Source: an uncultured Lachnospiraceae bacterium (GTDB lineage Bacteria > Bacillota > Clostridia > Lachnospirales > Lachnospiraceae). From it: a stretch of DNA of 64,000 bases. Below are positions 58,821 through 64,000 of this stretch, piece by piece. The notes under the pieces are model-generated. The model had not been told where the DNA came from. It worked only from the letters and a program-made list of their open reading frames with translations, and did not search any database. The stretch is from contig CAMXQE010000003.1 of NCBI GenBank assembly GCA_947246015.1, positions 62,001 to 126,000 of the forward strand, written 5' to 3'. The stretch's first letter is position 1. Every line of letters begins with the position of its first letter. A program made the position numbers and the translations under genes.

Positions 58821-59714
58821 TCAATTTTCTTTCATAAACCGCTTATAGAACATAGAGGCGAACTCTTCTATATAATAATTACTCCTGTCTTTTTTCCAGA
58901 AAGCACAGTAATTAAACTGTATCGGCTTATGATCCTGTCTGTAAAGGGGGAGCCGTTTAATGGTTCTTCCTGTTTCCGGTAAATTTCCGGAGTCTGCCAC
59001 GGGCAGGAAGCCTCTGTTCCCAATCACTGCCAGCCGGGCGTCATCCACGCTTTCCACAAAATAAAACCGGCTTCCTATTCCCAGCACATTTTGATAAAAA
59101 CTCTGTTCCAGCTCCTGCTGTTCTTTCTTTGCGATCAGGATACAAGTCATGTCCTTCAGTGATTCCGTAGAAACCTCTTCCTCCCGGGCCACTTTACTTC
59201 TTCCCGGAAGTTCCACCAGACAGGGAATATAGCGTAAATGAAAACTCTCATACTCCTCTAAAAAAGCACGGCGCTGATAGCTGAGTACCAGATCTATCTC
59301 ATTGTTACTGATTTTCTTAAATAAATCCTCGTGACTGTATTTCGCCACACTTAATAACACCTCTGGGTATTCTTCCGTAAATTCATAAATCGTATCCTGC
59401 AGTTCCTTTCCTTCGTATCCGATCAAATATCCAATGCGTAGCTGCAACTCATCATCCTGACCGATCCGTCTTGTTTCTTTCCGCAGTTCTTCCGCCTGTT
59501 CCAGCAGCGCAGACCCGTTTTGATATAGATACTCCCCTGCAGCAGTGAGAGAAAATTTTCGTTTTTCCCGCTTGATAAGCTGAACGCCCAGATCTTCTTC
59601 CAAGGCACTGATCTGCTGCGAGATAGCCGACTGGGATATAAAACACTGTTCAGCAGCTTCCGTAAAACTATTGCAGCTGACTACCGCTAAAAAATATTTT
59701 ATCTGCTTTAGCAT
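58821..59714 (-). CDS. LysR family transcriptional regulator, likely controller of the island
   Basis: A 297-residue LTTR. The start at 59714 (MLKQIKYFLAVVSC) has GGAGG 8 nt upstream. The winged helix is in residues 1-60 (FTEAAEQCFISQSAISQQISALEEDLG) and the effector domain follows (LRIGYLIGYEGKELQD, LVLSYQRRAFLEEYES). It is the only LysR gene in the window and lies next to one of four promoters with a T-N11-A box. Control of those promoters is inferred. Effector unknown, perhaps an electrophile, aldehyde or quinone. Confidence 0.92.
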   Translation of the reverse strand: MLKQIKYFLAVVSCNSFTEAAEQCFISQSAISQQISALEEDLGVQLIKREKRKFSLTAAGEYLYQNGSALLEQAEELRKETRRIGQDDELQLRIGYLIGYEGKELQDTIYEFTEEYPEVLLSVAKYSHEDLFKKISNNEIDLVLSYQRRAFLEEYESFHLRYIPCLVELPGRSKVAREEEVSTESLKDMTCILIAKKEQQELEQSFYQNVLGIGSRFYFVESVDDARLAVIGNRGFLPVADSGNLPETGRTIKRLPLYRQDHKPIQFNYCAFWKKDRSNYYIEEFASMFYKRFMKEN

Positions 59715-59906
59715 TTTACCTTCCTCCCCTCTCACCAGATTTCGTTTCCACTAAAAATCATCCGTCTACTTTTCACCTTTTCTTTCATCGAATTAAAATC
59801 AGGCATACAAGCCGCCAAATTTTCCATAATGCATGTATTATAACTTGTAAATCGAACAAAACGCAAGGCTGTATCTATGAATCTTTTGTGAACAGTAACG
59901 TAAAAG

Positions 59907-60049
59907 TTTTCACCCTAACCCCATGCCGCCTGCGGCGGCACAAATCTTTCATGAGAAGAATGCCGCATTTCAGGCATTCTTCAGCGTGAGACTTAGAGTT
60001 TCTCCGCGAAACAGCCCTTGCTGTGAGCGGTTAGAAACTCTTCTCACGC
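59907..60049 (-). repeat. Structured dispersed repeat, copy B
   Basis: About 143 bp beginning at the SDR stop codon. On the minus strand three hairpins follow each other: GCGTGAGA..GAGTTTCT pairing with AGAAACTC..TCTCACGC, GAAGAATGCC/GGCATTCTTC, and GCCGCC/GGCGGC. Copy A at 37450-37581 is about 80% alike. The rest of the gap 59715-59906 is the AT-rich LysR upstream region and shows no gene. Confidence 0.78.
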
Positions 60050-60882
60050 TATTTTCCTGCCGGGAAATCTGTGGATGCCGCAAGTTCCGTCTGTGTCTCA
60101 TAGTCTGCCACCCGTTCTTTCAGCCTCGTAAGGGTTGCAGACAGCGCCTGCGAACCAAGTACCATGCGCAAAGGTGCAGGTTCTTTGTCCACACTCTCAA
60201 TAATACGGGATGCCATACGCACCGGATCGCCAGGGGCAAGGCCTTTGGATGCATCCAGCATATTGAGGAATCCGTGGCAGGATTCGTATTCCGGCATCAG
60301 CTTTGCAACCTTTGCACTTCCATAACGGAACTCCGTCCTTGCTCCGCCGGGTTCCACCATTGTCACACCGATATTAAACTGTGCGACTTCCTGTGCCACT
60401 GCCTCACAGAATCCCTCAATGCCGAATTTAGTGGCATGGTACATAGAATTGGCGGCAAATGCCACCTGCGCGCCATAAGTGGACATCTGGATGATCCTGC
60501 CGCCTCCCTGCCTGCGCAGATACGGCAGGGTGGACTTGATCAGATGGATGGAACCCACCAGATTTGTTGCGATAATATGGTCTATTTCTTCATCTGACAA
60601 CTCTTCCGCACAGCCGAACAATCCATAACCTGCATTGCTGACTACTACATCAATCCGCTCATATTTCGCAAAGGAAGAATCCACCAGCTTTTTAAGCGCC
60701 GGAATATCTGTCACATCCAGAATCTCACAGTCAAATGTTTCCGGATACTTTTTAACCAAGTCCTGAACCTTATCTTTATTTCGGACAGTACCGATTACCC
60801 AGTCTCCTCTTTCCAGAAGCTGTTTTGTCATTTCGTAACCAAATCCACTGGATACACCAGTAATAAGCCATGTTCTGCTCAT
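60049..60882 (-). CDS. Short-chain dehydrogenase/reductase
   Basis: A 277-residue classical SDR. The cofactor motif TGVSSGFG is at residues 8-15, the NNAG-equivalent is VSNAGYG (about 84-90), and the catalytic Ser and YHATK (about 135 and 148-152) are present. It would oxidise or reduce a small alcohol/ketone with NAD(P). It follows the methyltransferase gene by 12 bp and ends at a structured repeat. No LysR-type box lies directly before it, so its link to the regulon is by position only. Confidence 0.93.
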   Translation of the reverse strand: MSRTWLITGVSSGFGYEMTKQLLERGDWVIGTVRNKDKVQDLVKKYPETFDCEILDVTDIPALKKLVDSSFAKYERIDVVVSNAGYGLFGCAEELSDEEIDHIIATNLVGSIHLIKSTLPYLRRQGGGRIIQMSTYGAQVAFAANSMYHATKFGIEGFCEAVAQEVAQFNIGVTMVEPGGARTEFRYGSAKVAKLMPEYESCHGFLNMLDASKGLAPGDPVRMASRIIESVDKEPAPLRMVLGSQALSATLTRLKERVADYETQTELAASTDFPAGK

Positions 60883-60894
60883 TTCATTTTCCTC

Positions 60895-61560
60895 CTAACT
60901 TTTTGTATAATCTCTCGTCATCTTTAAGCCAGTAAAACATACTCGCAAAATGCAGGTATCGTAATCCTTTAATGCATCATGCAGTGTTTCCTTTTTCAAT
61001 ATCTGCGTCTTTTGTTCAAAAACAGAAAGAAATCTTGGATTATGATAAATGACCGTAACCATACTGTTCATTTCATTTCTGCTTTCAGCTATTTTATCTA
61101 CTACCCTTTGTAAAACGTTCTTGGAAAACGGGTTAAAAAAGAAAAATACATTGAAATCTTCATATCTGTCAAAATCCATTGCATCAGCCTGCAAACATTC
61201 AATTCTATCTTCTCTCCCTAAAATCTTAAAATTTCTGTTGGCAACCTGTACCAGCTCCTGTTGGATTTCTATACCCGCTATCCTCTGGAAAGGAAATCCT
61301 GTCGCCTCTTTTAAAACGACCCCTTTTTCGCATCCAACGCCTAACAGCTTTGCATCCTCAAAAGACAGTCTTTGAAAAATCTCCCTAATATGCTTTTCGT
61401 TAGTTTTACTATAACCATGAAATGAATGACCGCTTTTTTCATAAAGTCTGATGTCTCTCATTGTAAAATCCAATCCATGCGGTTTTTCATATAAGATATA
61501 CTGTACAAAAAATAAAATATATCTTCTTATTCTGATAACTATATTTTTTACTTCATCCAC
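60895..61560 (-). CDS. Class I SAM-dependent methyltransferase-like protein
   Basis: A 221-residue protein. The SAM-binding glycine loop is LLGVGCEKGVVLKEA (about 73-87), followed by the acidic residue in IAGIEIQQELVQVA and motif II-like IECLQADAMDFDRYEDFNVFFFFNPF. The FFNPF motif recalls the NPPF/DPPY motif of N-methyltransferases. The substrate is unknown. It lies just upstream of the SDR gene, at the boundary of the redox island with degraded DNA. Confidence 0.78.
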   Translation of the reverse strand: MDEVKNIVIRIRRYILFFVQYILYEKPHGLDFTMRDIRLYEKSGHSFHGYSKTNEKHIREIFQRLSFEDAKLLGVGCEKGVVLKEATGFPFQRIAGIEIQQELVQVANRNFKILGREDRIECLQADAMDFDRYEDFNVFFFFNPFSKNVLQRVVDKIAESRNEMNSMVTVIYHNPRFLSVFEQKTQILKKETLHDALKDYDTCILRVCFTGLKMTRDYTKS

Positions 61561-61598
61561 CTCCTGACTATCTCACTATCATTCCTTTTTCAAAGCTC

Positions 61599-61735
61599 CT
61601 ACGATTTCGTTTCAAAGAACCTTTCTCCTAGTCCTACCCGGCATTGCTGATCCACCTTCGTAGTGATAAAAAGCTCTTCCCTCGGCACACCGCAGTCCTT
61701 GAGAGCTGCCCCTACTGCCTCCTCAGAGACGTGTT
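61599..61735 (-). pseudogene. Aldo/keto reductase fragment
   Basis: A minus-strand frame reads SEEAVGAALKDCGVPREELF followed by ITTKV, the conserved block of the 2,5-diketo-gluconate reductase type of AKR, then runs into unrelated sequence and stops at 61599. Both ends of the enzyme are missing. It marks a deletion junction at the end of the redox island. Confidence 0.75.
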
Positions 61736-61875
61736 GTCAAGTGTTACTGTATAATTGTTTATAGGTTAAACTTATAGAATGCTATTGCATGAGAAATCAG
61801 CTATTGCTGATTTAAAAAACTATAAAGACATGGTTTTATTTTTGAGAAAATCTTCTGTTTAATTCTATTAGCTTT

Positions 61876-62005
61876 TTATACTATCAATGTATATAGGGAA
61901 AGCATTTTTTCTATCCCGTTTTTAAAATCCATGAACAGGTCATACCGTATCCGCTTCATGTTAATCTTATAGCTGTCCCTGACCAGACGCAGGATAGACA
62001 GCGCC
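61876..62005 (-). pseudogene. Unidentified short reading frame, probable remnant
   Basis: A frame of about 43 codons (VALSILRLVRDSYKINMKR, continuing with IRYDLFMDF and ending in LYTLIV) with a stop directly upstream and a GTG as only possible start. The composition is protein-like and suggests the C-terminal end of a lost gene. It abuts the IS110 remnant. The gap 61736-61875 is AT-rich with no visible gene. Confidence 0.35.
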
Positions 62006-62575
62006 ACTTTTTTTCATAATCTGCAGATTCTTTGCACATGTTTTTGCCATGCTCGTGTTTTAGTCGCCTCCAAATGTGAAATCCAGCTGCCAGTGCAGGC
62101 TGTGGAAATGCTGGGGGCTGTATCCAAAACTGTAAAATTCCTACGCTTGAAAATGAGCAAAACCACTTCTTCTCTGCCAGAATATCCTGCTGTCATGGAA
62201 ATGAACGATGTCGGTTCTACCCTCGACCTACAGCTTATGGCTGAAATTGGGGACGTGACACGCTTCACATACTGTGGGGCACTGACTGCTTTTACCGATG
62301 TTGATCCTAGAAAGAACGATTCCAGGCAACACGTCCCAAAAAGCATACATACGACAAAAAAAGATTCGCAAAATCTGCGCAAAACCCTTTTTCAGATCAT
62401 GGACAGCCTTATCAAACATTCCCCTGCTGACGATGCTGTTTATACTTTCATGGACAGAAAACGGGCACAAGGCGAGCCTTATTACGTCTATATGACCGCC
62501 AAGGCGAATAAGTTTCTACGCATTTACTATGGACGAGTGAAAGAATACATGGCATCGCTAGAAGTGGAACAGTAA
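62006..62575 (+). pseudogene. IS110 family transposase, C-terminal remnant
   Basis: A plus-strand frame open from about 62006, without a normal start, encodes the C-terminal half of an IS110-type transposase: CEIQLPVQAVEMLGAVSKTV, LMAEIGDVTRFTYCGALTAF (Transposase_20), LRKTLFQIMDSLIKHSP and YVYMTAKANKFLRIYYGRVK. The N-terminal DEDD catalytic part is absent, so it is inactive. Confidence 0.85.
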
Positions 62576-62676
62576 AACTCTCCATCTGTTGACATCCAAG
62601 CTTTCACAGATGATCAGCCTGCAACTGTCATGGCACATTATCAATAGGTATATACCTATCATGAAGCTGTAACCAC

Positions 62677-62961
62677 ATGAAGGACTTGATAAATTCAATA
62701 CAGACCCATACCAATGCACAGGCGAAATATGACAAAGGCAACACTATCGACCTTTATATGAAGCTGAACATCCACACAAAGGCGGATATCATCCACTGGA
62801 CCCAGAGCCAGTGCTCAAAACAAGGTGCGGTCAAAAAGCCTATCGGGGAAGAAATCTCCAAGAAAGGCGCTCCCCCGCCTAAACCTTCCTATAACATTTA
62901 TATTGTCCACAGGCCAGCGTGTTATGGTGGTCTTTTTTCTGATACCTTTGATTCAATCTAA
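62677..62961 (+). CDS. Small hypothetical protein, probably mobile-element associated
   Basis: A 94-residue ORF. The segment QAKYDKGNTIDLYMKLNIHT followed by KADIIHWTQSQCSKQGAVKK resembles small proteins common in Firmicute genomes and mobile elements (KYDxxNT...LKLNxxTDADII pattern). The conserved part ends near residue 65; the tail seems unrelated. It may be a decayed copy. Confidence 0.45.
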   Translation: MKDLINSIQTHTNAQAKYDKGNTIDLYMKLNIHTKADIIHWTQSQCSKQGAVKKPIGEEISKKGAPPPKPSYNIYIVHRPACYGGLFSDTFDSI

Positions 62962-63072
62962 ATAAGATTTTCAAAGTCCACAAATTCCTGCCTGACTTTT
63001 TACTTACAGAATACTACTTTTTAAAATAAAAATATATTCTCGACAGAGAATTAGTACGAGTTATTTTTCCTT

Positions 63073-64000
63073 TCAAGACTGACTATATTTATCTAATCCA
63101 GAAGATACAATTGCCTCTCTATTTTCAACGTAACCTAGTTCTACTAAAAAACGAGAAGGAGGACACAAAAATTGTTCTTTAACAAGCTTCAGCCGAATTT
63201 GCACATCTTCCCTCGACAATAAATGAGTTAAGATTCCTAGATACAATGCTGCATATAGGTCATACTCATTTTCTTGATTTTTTAAATGCAATTCAATTGC
63301 ATCATTTGTTATAAAACAATTATTGATCTTGAGTTCCGGCATACAAACACTTGCAATTCCCCATGAAAAAATACGTCTCAAGTTATGTGGAAGATTTCTT
63401 TGGGACCATAGCACGAGTAGCTTTTCTGTTATTTTAGGGACAAGTTCATGTGGAATAATATCACGTTCATTATATCCCGACCACGCAACACACCAAGTAG
63501 CAACATAAACACTGAGGATATCATCTACTTCCAACAAATTAAGAATTGCAGAATAAATATTCAGCAACAATTGTTTATTTTCTAAACTCCAAAAGCTAGA
63601 TTTCTCCTGCGATTTTTCAAATGCAACTGCAAATTGAAGCATTAATAATGTGCCAGTTATATATTCTTGTCGTTGATTACTATTTAGTAGTTTCATTATA
63701 TTTTTTAAAGAAGAAAATCCATTATCTTCTATATGTATTTTAAGCCATGCATCGGAGAATTCATAGATAAAATTTATATCCAGTTCATAAAATAGTATCT
63801 GCTTTATAATTTCACGATATTTTACTCCATATTTTCCATTATGTATGGTCTTATGCATATTAATTGATATCTCAGACCCAACATGATTCTTTAATCCAAT
63901 AGAACGTTCATTTTTCACAACAATTTCTATTGCCCGCTTGAGAATCTCTGGATTCATGGGAACTTCATTGGCAATACAATTTGCCAAACAAAGTGCAGCT
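63073..64000 (-). CDS. Helical-repeat protein, C-terminal part (runs off the window)
   Basis: A minus-strand frame is open to the right edge; a TTG at 63987 is internal, since the frame continues upstream (AALCLANCIANE). At least 308 residues are visible. They form regular amphipathic helices (ILKRAIEIVVKNER, YITGTLLMLQFAVAFEKS, LLLNIYSAILNLLE, LYAALYLGILTHLL) resembling HEAT/ARM repeats as found at the C-terminus of large NTPases of the NACHT/STAND type. No catalytic motif is in view. It is markedly more AT-rich than the rest of the window, suggesting acquisition by transfer. Confidence 0.6.
   Translation of the reverse strand, partial: AALCLANCIANEVPMNPEILKRAIEIVVKNERSIGLKNHVGSEISINMHKTIHNGKYGVKYREIIKQILFYELDINFIYEFSDAWLKIHIEDNGFSSLKNIMKLLNSNQRQEYITGTLLMLQFAVAFEKSQEKSSFWSLENKQLLLNIYSAILNLLEVDDILSVYVATWCVAWSGYNERDIIPHELVPKITEKLLVLWSQRNLPHNLRRIFSWGIASVCMPELKINNCFITNDAIELHLKNQENEYDLYAALYLGILTHLLSREDVQIRLKLVKEQFLCPPSRFLVELGYVENREAIVSSGLDKYSQS

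Noticed and set aside
62677-62961. Considering this ORF an anti-restriction or toxin-antitoxin component
   Set aside because: The similarity is only to a generic small-protein family; there is no partner gene and the tail looks degraded.

Overview
The window reads as chromosomal DNA of an anaerobic gut-type Firmicute of the Clostridia, most likely a Lachnospiraceae member. The evidence is the protein families present (GntR/LacI-type AraR, an AraC-type response regulator with a HisKA_5TM kinase, a DUF4015 glycosidase-like protein, an SpmB-like protein, IS200 and IS110 elements), the strong AGGAGG ribosome binding sites and the moderate GC content. Nearly all genes are on the minus strand. No rRNA, tRNA or CRISPR array was seen.

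Layout, 0-30 kb. At 1-5.5 kb lies a sugar-sensing block (AraR repressor, chemoreceptor, sensor kinase, sugar-binding lipoprotein, start of a response regulator). It is followed by a DUF885 protein facing an M3 oligopeptidase across a shared terminator, then a MarR regulator. At 10.0-13.8 kb an ECF sigma factor heads three tightly coupled genes of unknown function. A DUF4015 protein and a GNAT acetyltransferase precede araA-araB-araD (16.4-20.3 kb), which has a cluster of candidate operator half-sites upstream. Then come a membrane-anchored Mrr-like protein, a hemerythrin, an ABC-class ATPase with an RGG-rich insert, a two-subunit LacLM-type beta-galactosidase, an SpmB-like gene with an apparent frameshift, and a chemoreceptor fused to a PilZ domain.

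Layout, 30-39 kb. This part holds a GH42 beta-galactosidase, a FliD-like protein with an internal duplication, an orphan AgrC-like kinase, two unrecognised proteins transcribed divergently, and a decayed region with transposase remnants and an IS200 copy.

Layout, 39-61.6 kb. A long minus-strand island carries redox and export genes: ArsP-like permease, DUF362, flavodoxins, MATE, cupin, DUF3737, LysE, an Ntn-hydrolase lipoprotein, a cyclophilin-like lipoprotein, a PaaK-like ligase, a MacB-like ABC exporter, aldo/keto reductases, two iron-ADH paralogs, a LysR regulator, an SDR and a methyltransferase. Four promoters here share a 15-bp LysR-type box lying exactly 21 bp upstream of the -35 hexamer. 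This suggests one regulon, probably run by the LysR at 58.8-59.7 kb, acting on aldehyde/quinone or other electrophile stress (function inferred). The last 2.4 kb is AT-rich, with gene fragments, an IS110 remnant and the C-terminal part of a helical-repeat protein that runs off the window.
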